Notes: generated by a model from the sequence alone, not told the origin. A stretch of 37,449 nt of DNA from Parvibaculum sp. (GCA_019635955.1 JAHBYL010000027.1:1-37449); one strand, 5' to 3'; positions 27,783-36,549 are shown, counted from the stretch's first letter. Numbers and translations are program-made.

Positions 27783-28546
27783 CCGCCCCGAACCATTTTC
27801 TCTGGTATGAACTGATGACGAACGATACCGCCACGGCTGGCGAATTTTATTCGCACGTCGTTGGCTGGAAGCTCGATCCTATCGATGACAGCGCCAATCC
27901 CTATACGCGCTTTCTCGTCGGCGATGCCGGTGTCGGCGGCATGATGGCCATTCCGCCCGAGCAATGCGACCGCATGGAGCCCGGCTGGATCGGCTATGTC
28001 GGGGTCGACGATGTAGATGACTATGCAGCGCGCATCGCCCGTGCCGGCGGCGCCGTATTGCGTGATCCGGCCGATGTTCCCGGCATTCTCCGTTTCGCCG
28101 TCGTCGCGGACCCCGCCGGCGCAGCCTTCGTGATCTTCAAGGGCATGGTGGCCGGGGGGATGAACCTGCCGCCCATGGGCACGCAAGGAACGACCGGCTG
28201 GCACGAGCTTTACAGCGGGGAGGTCGAACCTACTTTCGCATTCTATTCCGGCCTTTTCGGCTGGACGAAGGATCAGGCGATGGATATGGGCGATATGGGC
28301 GTCTATCAGCTCTTTGCCGCGGGCGGCGATGCCGTCGGCGCCATGATGAGGAAGCCCGAGAACATTCCGGCGCCCGTCTGGAACTTCTATTTCTGCGTGG
28401 ACGATATCGACGCCGCCGTCGTTCGCATCGGCGAGAAGGGTGGAACCATCACCATGGGCCCCCATCAGGTACCGGGCGATGCCTGGATCGTCATGGGGCT
28501 CGATTGGGAAGGCGCATCTTTCTCGCTGGTCGGCGGGCGGAACTGA
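27779..28546 (+). CDS. Two-domain VOC (glyoxalase-fold) protein
   Basis: A 255-residue protein made of two tandem VOC domains, the first starting HFLWYELMTNDTATAGEFYSHVVGW and the second GWHELYSGEVEPTFAFYSGLFGW. These parallel starts show an internal duplication. The layout is that of the hydroxylase/CFP-30B-like branch rather than true glyoxalase I, and the metal ligands are not convincing. It is coupled to the SRPBCC gene by an ATGA overlap and followed 18 bases later by a small membrane protein. Function is unknown; a detoxification or ligand-binding role is only suggested by the fold. Confidence 0.85.
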   Translation: MTAPNHFLWYELMTNDTATAGEFYSHVVGWKLDPIDDSANPYTRFLVGDAGVGGMMAIPPEQCDRMEPGWIGYVGVDDVDDYAARIARAGGAVLRDPADVPGILRFAVVADPAGAAFVIFKGMVAGGMNLPPMGTQGTTGWHELYSGEVEPTFAFYSGLFGWTKDQAMDMGDMGVYQLFAAGGDAVGAMMRKPENIPAPVWNFYFCVDDIDAAVVRIGEKGGTITMGPHQVPGDAWIVMGLDWEGASFSLVGGRN

Positions 28547-28564
28547 AAGCCGGAGGTCGGAATC

Positions 28565-28975
28565 GTGGTGACCCGTTCTTCCCGTCAATTCGGCAAGAGC
28601 ATTCTCGCGGTCCTTGCCGGACTCGTGGCGATCTTCGTGCTCTCGCTCGGCACCGACCAGCTCTTCCATTCGCTCGGCGTCTATCCGCCATGGGATCAGC
28701 CGCTGACGGATACAGGACTTCTCCTCCTCGCCTTCGCCTATCGCGCACTCTATGGCGTTGCCGGCGGCTACATCACGGGGCGTCTCGCGCCGCATGCGCC
28801 GGTTGCCCATGCGCTCGTGCTCGGCGGCATCGGTGTGGTGTTCAGCACGCTTGGCGCCATCGCCATGTGGGACATGAGCCCGGCCTGGTATCCGCTGGCG
28901 CTGATCGCTGTCTCGCTTCCGCTCTCATGGGCGGGCGGCAAGCTCGCCGCGCGGAAACGATCATCGATTGCCTAA
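28565..28975 (+). CDS. Small four-helix membrane protein
   Basis: A 136-residue hydrophobic protein of unknown function with about four membrane segments (SILAVLAGLVAIFVLSLGT, LLLLAFAYRALYGVAGGYI, ALVLGGIGVVFSTLGAIAM, LALIAVSLPLSWAGG) and a basic C-terminal tail. The GTG at 28565 has a GGAGG eight bases before it; the next codon is also GTG. It is the third gene of the SRPBCC–VOC operon. Its last 15 bases overlap the end of the convergent membrane protein gene. Confidence 0.75.
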   Translation: MVTRSSRQFGKSILAVLAGLVAIFVLSLGTDQLFHSLGVYPPWDQPLTDTGLLLLAFAYRALYGVAGGYITGRLAPHAPVAHALVLGGIGVVFSTLGAIAMWDMSPAWYPLALIAVSLPLSWAGGKLAARKRSSIA

Positions 28976-29398
28976 GTTGCGTGCGCTCGCGGCGGCCTGG
29001 GCAGCTAACCCCACCAGTGCCACGCCGAACGGAACATGGAGCCAGAGGAGGTTGCTTCCGTTCGCTGCGAACTTGCCGATAGCGGTCTGAAGGAAGAGGA
29101 GTACGGCGAGTCCGAGCAGCATCAGCCCGAGTTTCGTTCCCTGCGGCACGCGGCGCAGCGTTGCGAGAGCGAAACAGGCCGCCGTGACCGCGCCGAGGAT
29201 CAGGAGCGCCGCTGAGGCAAGATGCGCCGCCCGCGCCCACGGGAAACCGGAAAGCATGGCTCCCGCAAATGCCGCTTCGGCGAAAATGGCGGCAAGGAGG
29301 AGCAGGGTGATCACGCGCCACAATCGCTGCGCGGGAGGCACCTCGCCTTCGGATTGCACAGCGTCAGACGGGCGGAGGGTGAGAGCGAATTTCTCCAT
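28961..29398 (-). CDS. Hypothetical four-helix membrane protein
   Basis: A 145-residue protein with a soluble N-terminus (MEKFALTLRPSDAVQ…) and four hydrophobic helices (WRVITLLLLAAIFAEAAFAG, AAHLASAALLILGAVTAACFA, GLMLLGLAVLLFLQTAIG, HVPFGVALVGLAAQAAASA). I do not recognise a named family; the pattern FAEAAFAG…H…H recalls small haem- or quinone-linked membrane proteins, but no motif is decisive. AAGGAG precedes the start at 29398. It lies downstream of the VOC gene on the same strand with a 32-base gap and could share its transcript. Confidence 0.72.
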   Translation of the reverse strand: MEKFALTLRPSDAVQSEGEVPPAQRLWRVITLLLLAAIFAEAAFAGAMLSGFPWARAAHLASAALLILGAVTAACFALATLRRVPQGTKLGLMLLGLAVLLFLQTAIGKFAANGSNLLWLHVPFGVALVGLAAQAAASARNLGNR

Positions 29399-29430
29399 GC
29401 TCGTCTCCTTCTGCGATGAAGATCGGACGG

Positions 29431-29820
29431 TCAGCGCGGCGCGGCGGGCTGAAAAAGTTCCACTACATTGCCGGAAGGATCCTGCAACAGGATTTGCTTG
29501 CCCCCCGGGCCTTCCAGAATTTCGTTGCGGAAGGGAACGCCTGCTGCGCGCAAGCGCGAAACTTCGGTTTCAATATCATCAACGATGAGATGAATGCGGT
29601 TCCAGCCGCCAGCCTTGGGCGTCGCTCCGTCCGGCATCGGCCGCGCCGCGGAACTCGCAGGCCCGCTCAGCAACAGTCTTAGCCTGCCGCGCGCGACATC
29701 TGCAAAGGCCGGAAAGGCGTTCAGCACCTCGAAACCGAGATGACTTGTGTAAAAGGCGATGGATGCTTCTACATCGTCCACGATGTAGCGCACATGCGCC
29801 ATCTCGCTGAGATCGGTCAT
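29431..29820 (-). CDS. Single-domain VOC (glyoxalase/bleomycin-resistance fold) protein
   Basis: A 129-residue VOC protein with paired half-sites starting HVRYIVDDVEASIAFYTSHLGF and IHLIVDDIETEVSRLRAAG, ending LQDPSGNVVELFQ. H9, H76 and the late Glu sit where VOC metal ligands usually are. It overlaps the ArsR–ArsC fusion by four bases (ATGA), so it belongs to that operon. Its place beside an arsenate gene suggests ArsI, the C–As lyase, but ArsI needs a cysteine pair, and this protein has no cysteine, so that role is rejected. Its substrate is unknown. Confidence 0.85.
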   Translation of the reverse strand: MTDLSEMAHVRYIVDDVEASIAFYTSHLGFEVLNAFPAFADVARGRLRLLLSGPASSAARPMPDGATPKAGGWNRIHLIVDDIETEVSRLRAAGVPFRNEILEGPGGKQILLQDPSGNVVELFQPAAPR

Positions 29821-30581
29821 GACTCCTCCTCGGAAAGCGCGGCTATGAGAAAGTCGATACGCTCCGCAAGCTCCTCTGCCGTCCGCTCGAACAGCGGATA
29901 GGTGATGTCGTCTGCCTCGCCTGTCGCCGGGTTGGCCACGCTCCAGTGGATCGCAATCGTTTCGGTTTGGAAGCGGGGACAGGCTTCGCGCACCCGGTCG
30001 CAGAGGCTCACCACGCGGTCGAATGTTTCACCGACATAGAGGTCGAGATGCTTCGGCATTTGCGCTGAAATATCGATGCCGAACTTCTCCTGCATCGCGC
30101 GCACGGCGTTGGGGTGCAAAGACTTTGGATCACTGCCTGCGCTATGCGCGTCGATAGCGCCGCCCGATCGCTCACGGATCAGCGCCTCCGCCATTTGCGA
30201 GCGCGCACTGTTGCCGGTGCAGAGAAACAGCACTTTCGCCGGCCGGACGGCGTCCGGGTTCTTCCCGGCAGGTTGTAGGCGCAATCCGGGATGGAGCGCG
30301 CCGCCAGCCGCCGCAAGCAGCTTGCCGATCCGCGCAAGGTCGAGCCCATAATAGGTGTCGCGTCGATCGGCGGAGCTGCGCCGCGCAAATACTAGGCCGC
30401 CATCCCGCAATTTGCCGAGGTGATAGGAGACGAGATTCTGCGGCTGGCCGACCCGCTCGGTCAGCTCGAGTACGATCCGGTCGCTTCGGGCGAGCTCGCC
30501 GAGCAGCCGCCAGCGCAACGGGTGTCCCGCCAGTTGCAGGAAGTCGGAGGGGGTCGGGGTGCTGGCGGCAGATATGTTCAT
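29817..30581 (-). CDS. Fusion of ArsR-type repressor and thioredoxin-linked arsenate reductase
   Basis: This 254-residue protein joins two modules. Residues 12–95 form an ArsR-like winged helix (HPLRWRLLGELARSDRIVL, QNLVSYHLGKLRDGGLV). Residues 115–250 are a low-molecular-weight phosphatase-fold arsenate reductase: CTGNSAR (C121 to R127, the CX5R loop) plus C194 and C201 in SLCDRVREACPRF, the resolving pair that distinguishes true ArsC from tyrosine phosphatase. The repressor half has no cysteine, so the classical arsenite-binding site is missing. The start at 30581 follows AAGGGG; ATG 30596 is possible but lies inside the operator. Two tandem operators lie just upstream, and no arsenite efflux gene is nearby. 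Confidence 0.9.
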   Translation of the reverse strand: MNISAASTPTPSDFLQLAGHPLRWRLLGELARSDRIVLELTERVGQPQNLVSYHLGKLRDGGLVFARRSSADRRDTYYGLDLARIGKLLAAAGGALHPGLRLQPAGKNPDAVRPAKVLFLCTGNSARSQMAEALIRERSGGAIDAHSAGSDPKSLHPNAVRAMQEKFGIDISAQMPKHLDLYVGETFDRVVSLCDRVREACPRFQTETIAIHWSVANPATGEADDITYPLFERTAEELAERIDFLIAALSEEES

Positions 30582-30594
30582 ACGCCCCTTATAC

Positions 30595-30628
30595 ATCAAA
30601 TCATTTTGATGAATCAATATGATTTGAT
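30595..30628. promoter_or_regulatory. Two tandem ATCAA-N6-TTGAT operators upstream of the ArsR–ArsC fusion
   Basis: Box 1 is ATCAAATCATTTTGAT (30595–30610) and box 2 is ATCAATATGATTTGAT (30613–30628), separated by GA. Each is a 5-6-5 inverted repeat. The pair is also symmetric overall, with CATCAAATCAT and ATGATTTGATG as the outer arms. They lie in an AT-rich stretch directly before the start codon, as expected for an ArsR-family autoregulatory site. Confidence 0.85.
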
Positions 30629-30644
30629 GTAATTTCTTGAGTGC

Positions 30645-30686
30645 ATGAAAAAGCCCGGTTCGCAGGCCATCGCCACGAACCGGGCT
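30645..30686 (-). terminator. Terminator after asd
   Basis: An 11-bp stem, AGCCCGGTTCG (30652–30662) with CGAACCGGGCT (30676–30686), is followed on the minus strand by TTTTTCATG. It lies 20 bases past the asd stop and separates asd from the ArsR–ArsC operon. Confidence 0.85.
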
Positions 30687-30705
30687 CATGAGTGCATCGT
30701 CCGGA

Positions 30706-31722
30706 CTAATGCCGGACGAGAATCTCGCCGATCTGGACCGCGTTGAGTGCCGCGCCCTTCAGGAGCTGGTCGCCCGCGACGAACATGGCGAAGGAACGGC
30801 CCGAAGGGTCCGAAATGTCCTGCCGGATGCGGCCGACGAGAATGTCATCCTGGCCGGACGCGTCCTTCGGCATCGGAAAATAGTTGCCTGCCGCGTCGTC
30901 CACGATCTTCACGCCGGGTGCGCCGGACAGAAGTTCGCGTACCTGTTGCGGCGTTATCGGATTTTCGCATTCGACATCAAGCGCTTCCGAATGCGCACGC
31001 AGCACCGGGACGCGCACGCAGGTCGCCGTCACGCGGATATCGGGATCGCCGAAGATCTTCTTCGTTTCCTTGACCATCTTCAGTTCTTCTTCGTTGTAGC
31101 CCGTTTCAGGGTCCACGCTGGAATTGTGGCTGAACACGTTGAAGGGGTAGGGATGCGGAATGATCTTCTGCTCGAAGGCCTGCCCGCCAAGGAAGGCGCG
31201 CGTCGCCTCTTCAAGTTCTTCCATCGCCGCCGCGCCCGCGCCCGATGCCGCCTGATAGGTCGCGGCGATGATGCGCTTCACGCGGTTCACCTTGTGGATC
31301 GGCCAGAGCGGCGTAATCGCGATGATGGTCGAGCAATTCGGATTGGCGATCACGCCCTTATGGGCAAGCGCCGCTTCCGGGTTGATCTCGGGAATGACAA
31401 GCGGCGTGTCGGGGTCCATCCGGAAGGCCGACGAATTGTCGATCATCACGGCGCCCGCGTCCTTCACGGCCTTCACGAACTTCCTGGAAATGCTGCCGCC
31501 CGCCGAGAAGAAGGCGATATCGACGCCCTTGAAGCTTTCCTCGGTCAGTTCCTCGACGAGAATGTCCTTGCCCCGGAATTTCATGGTCTTGCCGGCAGAG
31601 CGCGCGGAGGCGAGGAGCTTCAGCTCCTTCACCGGGAAGTTGCGTTCCTCGAGGCAGCGGATCATCTCGACGCCCACGGCGCCGGTCGCGCCCGCAATGG
31701 CGACGACGGGATTGGCATTCAT
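30706..31722 (-). CDS. asd: Aspartate-semialdehyde dehydrogenase
   Basis: This enzyme reduces aspartyl phosphate to aspartate semialdehyde with NADPH, the branch point to lysine, diaminopimelate, threonine and methionine. The 338-residue protein has the NADP-binding GATGAVG (11–17) and catalytic C130 in NPNCST, with the later IPHPYPFNVFSHN and RVPVLRAHSE stretches around the active-site histidine. The start at 31722 has a GGAG nine bases before it. It is monocistronic with a terminator behind it. Confidence 0.96.
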   Translation of the reverse strand: MNANPVVAIAGATGAVGVEMIRCLEERNFPVKELKLLASARSAGKTMKFRGKDILVEELTEESFKGVDIAFFSAGGSISRKFVKAVKDAGAVMIDNSSAFRMDPDTPLVIPEINPEAALAHKGVIANPNCSTIIAITPLWPIHKVNRVKRIIAATYQAASGAGAAAMEELEEATRAFLGGQAFEQKIIPHPYPFNVFSHNSSVDPETGYNEEELKMVKETKKIFGDPDIRVTATCVRVPVLRAHSEALDVECENPITPQQVRELLSGAPGVKIVDDAAGNYFPMPKDASGQDDILVGRIRQDISDPSGRSFAMFVAGDQLLKGAALNAVQIGEILVRH

Positions 31723-31818
31723 GTTCGATACTCCGGACCGGGCGATAAGCGCCCGCGCTTTGCGCCGTGCCTATAACAGCGGCAAAGGACCCCCGCAAGG
31801 GGACGGGGCGTCGCGGCG

Positions 31819-32334
31819 TCAGTCCTCCCGGAACCCTTCCACGATCTCCGAAATCCGATTGAAGAAGTGGAGCCCCCGCTCGATTTCCTCGTCCGACATA
31901 TGGTCGATGATCCGCTGCACATAGGCCTCGCCGCCCGCGATCATCTTCTTCATATGGGCTTCGCCCTTGGGCGTCAGCATGACGATCTTTTCCCGGCCGG
32001 ATTTCGGATTTTCCACGAGCCGGATGAGGTCCAGCGGCGGCTGCGCCATGGCCCGAAGCGCCTTCGTGATGGCCGCGCCCGAGATTTCGAACCAGCTTTC
32101 GAGCGACCGCTCGATGGCCTTGCGGTCCATCTCCCGGCCATCCTTGCCCTCCGAGTGGATGAGCCAGAGCATCGCGACTTGGTGGCGATTCAGCACACCG
32201 CCCCGGAGCGCATCTTCCACGCCAATCCCGGCCTTGTAGTGGATGGGGTAGTAATATTCGAGGAAACGCAGGGCCGCGGCCGGGATGCCCGATGCCTTCG
32301 CCGCCTGCCTGTTCCCAGTCTTCCTTGCCGTCAA
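31819..32334 (-). CDS. MarR family transcriptional regulator (TTG start)
   Basis: A 171-residue winged-helix regulator. Helical dimer parts at both ends flank the DNA-binding region RHQVAMLWLIHSEG…WFEISGAAITKALRAMAQPPLDLIRLVENPKSGREKIVMLTPKGEAHM, the classic MarR order with a winged beta hairpin and final TPKG. No ATG or GTG exists near the N-terminus; TTG 32334 has GGGAGG five bases before it and is the likely start. It is divergent from the P450 gene with a 173-base gap and is a good candidate to control it. Its ligand is not known. Confidence 0.87.
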   Translation of the reverse strand: MTARKTGNRQAAKASGIPAAALRFLEYYYPIHYKAGIGVEDALRGGVLNRHQVAMLWLIHSEGKDGREMDRKAIERSLESWFEISGAAITKALRAMAQPPLDLIRLVENPKSGREKIVMLTPKGEAHMKKMIAGGEAYVQRIIDHMSDEEIERGLHFFNRISEIVEGFRED

Positions 32335-32411
32335 ATCAGCCTCCCGAAGTGCCTTTTCGGTCCCGCAACGAATCTGCCCGGAGTTTACGGGCGGGGCGAT
32401 GCTCGGGCATG

Positions 32412-32455
32412 CGCCAAATTATTTACAAAAGAAACAATTTATGAAATTAATAATA
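32412..32455. promoter_or_regulatory. AT-rich control region between marR and the P450 gene
   Basis: A stretch of about 40 bases, from CAAATTATTTACA to AATTAATAATA, is sharply AT-rich in a GC-rich surrounding and holds TTTACA (32422–32427) and several TTAAT/ATTAA-type blocks. It is the natural place for the P450 promoter and a MarR site, but no single palindrome stands out. Confidence 0.4.
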
Positions 32456-32507
32456 GGCGCCTCGGGAGGAGGCCGCGACGAAAATCGCCGGAGAGGGAGG
32501 AGACCTC

Positions 32508-33776
32508 ATGCAGAATTCCGCCGTGTCGGGTGCGAGCCGGGAGCTCGCGGCCCTGATCGAAGCCTTGCCGAAGGGCGACACCATTGCCTCGCCATATGCG
32601 CTTTACGAGGAACTGAGGCCGCATTGCCCGGCCTGGGGCTACAAGGACTATCCGCCCGGCACCGTGCCGGACTCGGATGAGCCGGTGACGGCCTGGGTGC
32701 TGCTCGACTACGCGCAGGTCTCCGCCGCCGCACGTGACCACCGCACCTTTTCATCACGCGACCCGCTGCAGGAACAGTCCTCGGCGCCGACGCTCATGCT
32801 CGTGAACCACGACAACCCGGAGCATGACCGGCTTCGTGGAATCGTGAACATGGCCTTCTCGCGCCGCCGCGTCGAGGCGCTGGAACCCTGGGTCCGCGAA
32901 ATCGTGGACGGCATGCTCGCAAATACGGGTGAGGGTGAGGTGGAGGTGATGGGCGCGCTCGCCGCGCGCATTCCCGCCCGCATCATGGTGGGGCTTCTCG
33001 GTCTCCCCGAAGAGGTGGTGGAAAAATTCCGCCATTGGGCGACCGCCTTCATGCTCTCGGCCGACCTGACGCCGACCGAGCGCGAGTCGAGCAACATGGA
33101 GCTCGTTCACTATTTCACGGCCACTGTCGAGCGTCTTTATGGCGCGCTTGAGAAAGGCGAGCCGGTGCCCGACTCGCTCATCACCGCACTGCTGAAGGCG
33201 GAGGTGGATGGCGAACAGCTCACCCTCGATGAGATCATCCGCTTCTGCATAACCCTCGTCGTCGCGGGGTCGGAGACGACGACCTTCCTGCTCGGCAATC
33301 TACTCTACAATCTGGCGACCATGCCGGACATCCGCGCGAAGCTCTCCGCCGACCGCTCCTTGATCGATGCCTTCATCGACGAAAGCCTGCGCCACAGCGG
33401 TCCGCCGCAACGGCTGTTTCGGATTGCGACGCAGGATGTGGAGGTCGGCGGACAGCTCATTCGCGAAGGCGAATGGGTGGCGCTGTTCTTCGCAGCCGCC
33501 AATCACGATCCCGCCGTGTTCCCCGAACCCGCGAAATTCGATATCGCGCGGCCCAATCTCAACAAGCAGCTCACTTTCGGCGTCGGCATCCATCATTGCC
33601 TCGGCTCGGCGCTGGCCCGCATGGAGGGCAAGGCGCTCATCGAAGCGGTGCTCGACCGGTTCGGGGATCTGTCGCTCGGCCGGGAGGCGCCGGTACCGCA
33701 AAGGGCGAGCCTTCTCAATCATGGGCTCGACAGGCTCACGCTCCGGTTCGCCCTTCGCCACAAGGGAGCCGCATGA
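32508..33776 (+). CDS. Cytochrome P450
   Basis: A 422-residue soluble haem monooxygenase. The oxygen-binding I-helix AGSETT (253–258), the ExxR pair E292–R295 (ESLR), and the haem loop [10 protein letters not shown] with the iron-binding C364 are all present, and there is no membrane anchor, as in bacterial class I enzymes. The start at ATG 32508 has GGAGGGAGGAGA before it. It overlaps the SnoaL-like gene by four bases (ATGA), so the two are co-translated. The partner ferredoxin is not in the window. Substrate is unknown; steroid or alkane-type compounds are plausible given the Baeyer-Villiger enzyme elsewhere in the window. Confidence 0.94.
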   Translation: MQNSAVSGASRELAALIEALPKGDTIASPYALYEELRPHCPAWGYKDYPPGTVPDSDEPVTAWVLLDYAQVSAAARDHRTFSSRDPLQEQSSAPTLMLVNHDNPEHDRLRGIVNMAFSRRRVEALEPWVREIVDGMLANTGEGEVEVMGALAARIPARIMVGLLGLPEEVVEKFRHWATAFMLSADLTPTERESSNMELVHYFTATVERLYGALEKGEPVPDSLITALLKAEVDGEQLTLDEIIRFCITLVVAGSETTTFLLGNLLYNLATMPDIRAKLSADRSLIDAFIDESLRHSGPPQRLFRIATQDVEVGGQLIREGEWVALFFAAANHDPAVFPEPAKFDIARPNLNKQLTFGVGIHHCLGSALARMEGKALIEAVLDRFGDLSLGREAPVPQRASLLNHGLDRLTLRFALRHKGAA

Positions 33777-34219
33777 TGAAAGCGCAAGTCTCCGAACAGG
33801 AACGCAACATCGCCGTCACCAAGGCGCTCTTTCATGCTTTCGGCGCGCAGGACATCCCGGCCATCATGGAGTTTCTCCATCCCGATGCCGTGATTGAGTT
33901 CTACGGCACGCCCGTCATTCCCTATGCGGGCATCTATCGCGGTCATGAAAAGTGCCGCCGGTTTTTCGAGCGCGTGCTCTCATCGGTCGATGTCCACCGC
34001 TTCGACGCGGAGGAATTCATCGCCGAGCGGGACAAGGTGGTGGTCACGGGCCATCTGAACCTGACCGCCCGCTCGACGGGGCGTCCCATCGCCTCCGATT
34101 TCGTCCATGTCATCACCCTGAAGGATGCCCAGTGGATCCGCTTCCGGGACTTCATGAACACGGCGGTCGCCGTTGCGGCTTTCTCGCAGACCGATGAAGG
34201 AGTAGTCTCGTCGCTCTGA
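33773..34219 (+). CDS. SnoaL-like (NTF2-fold) protein
   Basis: A 148-residue cone-shaped NTF2-fold protein, shown by the opening [31 protein letters not shown] and the later [19 protein letters not shown] and [20 protein letters not shown]. Members include polyketide cyclases, steroid isomerases and limonene-epoxide-type hydrolases. The ATG at 33773 overlaps the P450 stop, so it is probably made in step with it and may act on the P450 product. No specific catalytic set could be identified. Confidence 0.85.
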   Translation: MMKAQVSEQERNIAVTKALFHAFGAQDIPAIMEFLHPDAVIEFYGTPVIPYAGIYRGHEKCRRFFERVLSSVDVHRFDAEEFIAERDKVVVTGHLNLTARSTGRPIASDFVHVITLKDAQWIRFRDFMNTAVAVAAFSQTDEGVVSSL

Positions 34220-34241
34220 TTGCTGCGGAGCGGAACGGGAC

Positions 34242-34775
34242 ATGACGGGAAGATCGGGACTGCTGGTACTGGCTCTGGCGCTCGCGGGCGGGGTTTCCGC
34301 GGCGAGCGCCGATGCCATCGGCGACAACAATATCTGCTATGCGCAGTTTGCCACCGGCGATTACCGCTCCGCCATCGACTACTGCACCCGCGCCATCGAC
34401 TCCGGCGAGCTCGGCCAGGATGACCTCGTCACTGCGCTTCTCAATCGCGGCGTGGCGCTGAAATCCGTCGGCGAGCACGACCGCGCCATCGAGGACTACA
34501 CGCGCGCGCTCACCATCGTGCCGGATGATGCGCTGCTTTATCAGAACCGCGCCAATGCCCTGCGCGAGAAGGGCAAGATCGCGCCCGCGCTCGCCGACAT
34601 AGAGAAATCCATCGCCCTCAACCCGGACAGCGCCGGCGCCTGGTATGTGCGTGGTGCTCTCGCCGAGGCTTTGGGCAACGACACGGTCGCCCGCCGCTAC
34701 TATATGACGGCGCTCGGCCTCGACCCGGACAATGAGCTATACCGCAACAAGGCATTTGGCAGGGGAGCACGATGA
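34242..34775 (+). CDS. Exported TPR protein
   Basis: A 177-residue protein with a Sec signal (TGRSGLLVLALALAGGVSAASA, cut near ASADA) and a mature part of about four TPR units: CYAQFATGDYRSAIDYCTRAI, LLNRGVALKSVGEHDRAIEDYTRAL, LYQNRANALREKGKIAPALADIEKSI and AWYVRGALAEALGNDTVARRYYMTAL. It should be a periplasmic protein–protein platform. It overlaps the next gene, a multi-pass membrane protein, by four bases (ATGA), which suggests the two products work together at the membrane. Confidence 0.88.
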   Translation: MTGRSGLLVLALALAGGVSAASADAIGDNNICYAQFATGDYRSAIDYCTRAIDSGELGQDDLVTALLNRGVALKSVGEHDRAIEDYTRALTIVPDDALLYQNRANALREKGKIAPALADIEKSIALNPDSAGAWYVRGALAEALGNDTVARRYYMTALGLDPDNELYRNKAFGRGAR

Positions 34776-35539
34776 CCACGCGCCTCGATGTTTTTGCGGT
34801 CGTGTCCGAAGCCTATGGCGGCGCGTGGCGTCATCTGGGCGAGATGGTCCGGCTGATATGGTTTCCCGGGGCGCTCTACCTTGTCATCTCCATCGCCCGC
34901 ACCTTCGTGGACATCGAGACACAATTCTTTCTCGCCTTCGTCCTCGAGATATTGAGCCTCTTTCTCTGGCCGGTTATTGCGGTCACCTGGCATCGTTTCA
35001 TCTTGCTGGGCGACGAGCCGGCGGGCCCCGTACACTTCCGCTTCGGGAGGCGCGAAGCGAGCTTCCTGCTGGTGTCGATCTTTCTGTTTCTGCTGCTCGT
35101 CCCGGGCGCTGCGCTCTCGCTTGCCTCGGCGGAGCTTCAGGGCGCGGCCTCCGGTGCGCTGCTTGCGCTTTTCGGTCTTTTCCTGATCGCCATCGGAATC
35201 TATTTCTTCGTGCGGCTGACGCTTCTTCTGCCGGCCGTCTCGATCGGCGATCCGCTGGACCCGCGCCTTATCCTGGAGCGGACGCGCGGGAACTTCTGGC
35301 GCCTGCTGGCAGTCATGTTTGCCGTGGCCATTCCTTTCCTCCTGCTCGCGTTCCTCCTTGGAGGCCTCGCCGCCGCTGGCGGCGGGCTGCAGCTGCTGGC
35401 GGTCATCGCCGTGGCTTTCATTTCCGTCTTTTTCGCGGTCGTGAATGTGGCAGTGCTGTCGGTGGTCTATCGCGAACTCATCGGACCGCCCGGCAGCCTC
35501 CCCCGCGAATCCGAGCCGCATATCGACCCCACCTTCTGA
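34772..35539 (+). CDS. Multi-pass membrane protein, paralogue 1 of 3
   Basis: A 255-residue protein with about six hydrophobic segments and no recognised enzyme motif. It shares four marks with the next two genes: an N-terminal VxEAYxxxWRH-like amphipathic start, WHRFILLG after the second membrane segment, GNFWRLL before a late membrane segment, and the C-terminal LSVVYRELIGPPGS. It is coupled by an ATGA overlap to the TPR gene. Transport or envelope assembly are possible roles; none is proven. Confidence 0.78.
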   Translation: MTTRLDVFAVVSEAYGGAWRHLGEMVRLIWFPGALYLVISIARTFVDIETQFFLAFVLEILSLFLWPVIAVTWHRFILLGDEPAGPVHFRFGRREASFLLVSIFLFLLLVPGAALSLASAELQGAASGALLALFGLFLIAIGIYFFVRLTLLLPAVSIGDPLDPRLILERTRGNFWRLLAVMFAVAIPFLLLAFLLGGLAAAGGGLQLLAVIAVAFISVFFAVVNVAVLSVVYRELIGPPGSLPRESEPHIDPTF

Positions 35540-35635
35540 CCCCGAAATATCCGTTGGCCGAGGCCGCCATGCGGTCTAGGGTAAACCCGTCATTGCGGCA
35601 TGGGGCGCCGCCTGATTCTCATTCTGGGGGGACAT

Positions 35636-36544
35636 ATGCGCAAGCTGCCGGTCTTTCGTTCCGTAGGCGAAGTGTTTTCTGGCGTTACGCGTCATTATTT
35701 CCAGCTCATCGGCGTCGCATGGCCGGCGCTCTTGTTCGTCCTTATTGCCATGGGACTTTATGGCTGGTCCTTCCAGCAGGCCGGTATCGGGGAGCTGGCA
35801 ACCATGGCTGAGGAGGGCGCTTCCGCTGCGGATTTGAGTGCCACCTATGTCGCCATCGCCGATCGCGCTACCGGTCCGGTCTATTACCTGGCATTTCTGT
35901 TGATGACTTTGGCAAGTGCGGTCGCGGCCGTTCGCTGGCATCGCTTCGTGCTCATGGGCGAGGGCGGCAGCATACTGCTGAGAATGGAAGATGCACGTTA
36001 TGTCTGGACCTTCATCAAGGTGATGCTGGCCTATTTCCTTATGCTCGTCCTGTTTATCGCAGCTGTCGCGGGCATCGGCGCCGTGACCGGCATGATCGGA
36101 GGCGATGGAAACGCCGGCGGGGCAGGAGTCTTCGGCGGCGTGCTCGCCATGGGGATGGTCGTCGTCTATCTGCTCATTCTCGGCCTTTTCATGCGTCTGA
36201 TGCTCGCTCTTCCGGATGTAGCGATCGGCATGCCCGGCAAGGTCCGGACGATACTCAAGGCCACCGAGGGCAATACCTGGCGCATGGTCGGCTATGCGGT
36301 GCTGATCGGGATCGTCTATCTCGTCGCGCTGGTGATCCTCCTCACGGCCGGGTCGATCCTTGGAAGCGTCCTGGGCGGCCCCGTGGCGGTGGCGCTTTTC
36401 GCGATGCTGGCAATCGCTGCCTATTTCTATTTCCTGATGCTCTCGATCACCATGCTCTCCGTCGCCTATCGCGAGATTGTCGGTCTGCCGGGCTCCGGTG
36501 AACCACAGGCAAGCTCGGCCGATGAGCTACCGGCAGGCACTTGA
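35636..36544 (+). CDS. Multi-pass membrane protein, paralogue 2 of 3
   Basis: A 302-residue membrane protein starting MRKLPVFRSVGEVFSGVTRHYF at ATG 35636, chosen for the GGGGGG tract just before it; an upstream in-frame start at 35600 would add an unlikely short hydrophobic lead. It has the shared marks WHRFVLMGEGG, TEGNTWRMV and LSVAYREIVGLPGSG. It is closer to paralogue 3 than to 1 (both begin KLPVFR…EVF). The gap to paralogue 1 is 96 bases, and to 3 only five. Function is unknown. Confidence 0.78.
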   Translation: MRKLPVFRSVGEVFSGVTRHYFQLIGVAWPALLFVLIAMGLYGWSFQQAGIGELATMAEEGASAADLSATYVAIADRATGPVYYLAFLLMTLASAVAAVRWHRFVLMGEGGSILLRMEDARYVWTFIKVMLAYFLMLVLFIAAVAGIGAVTGMIGGDGNAGGAGVFGGVLAMGMVVVYLLILGLFMRLMLALPDVAIGMPGKVRTILKATEGNTWRMVGYAVLIGIVYLVALVILLTAGSILGSVLGGPVAVALFAMLAIAAYFYFLMLSITMLSVAYREIVGLPGSGEPQASSADELPAGT

Positions 36545-36549
36545 GCAGG

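Noticed and set aside
29431-29820. VOC protein as ArsI, the organoarsenical lyase
   Set aside because: ArsI requires a cysteine pair for arsenic; this protein has no cysteine.
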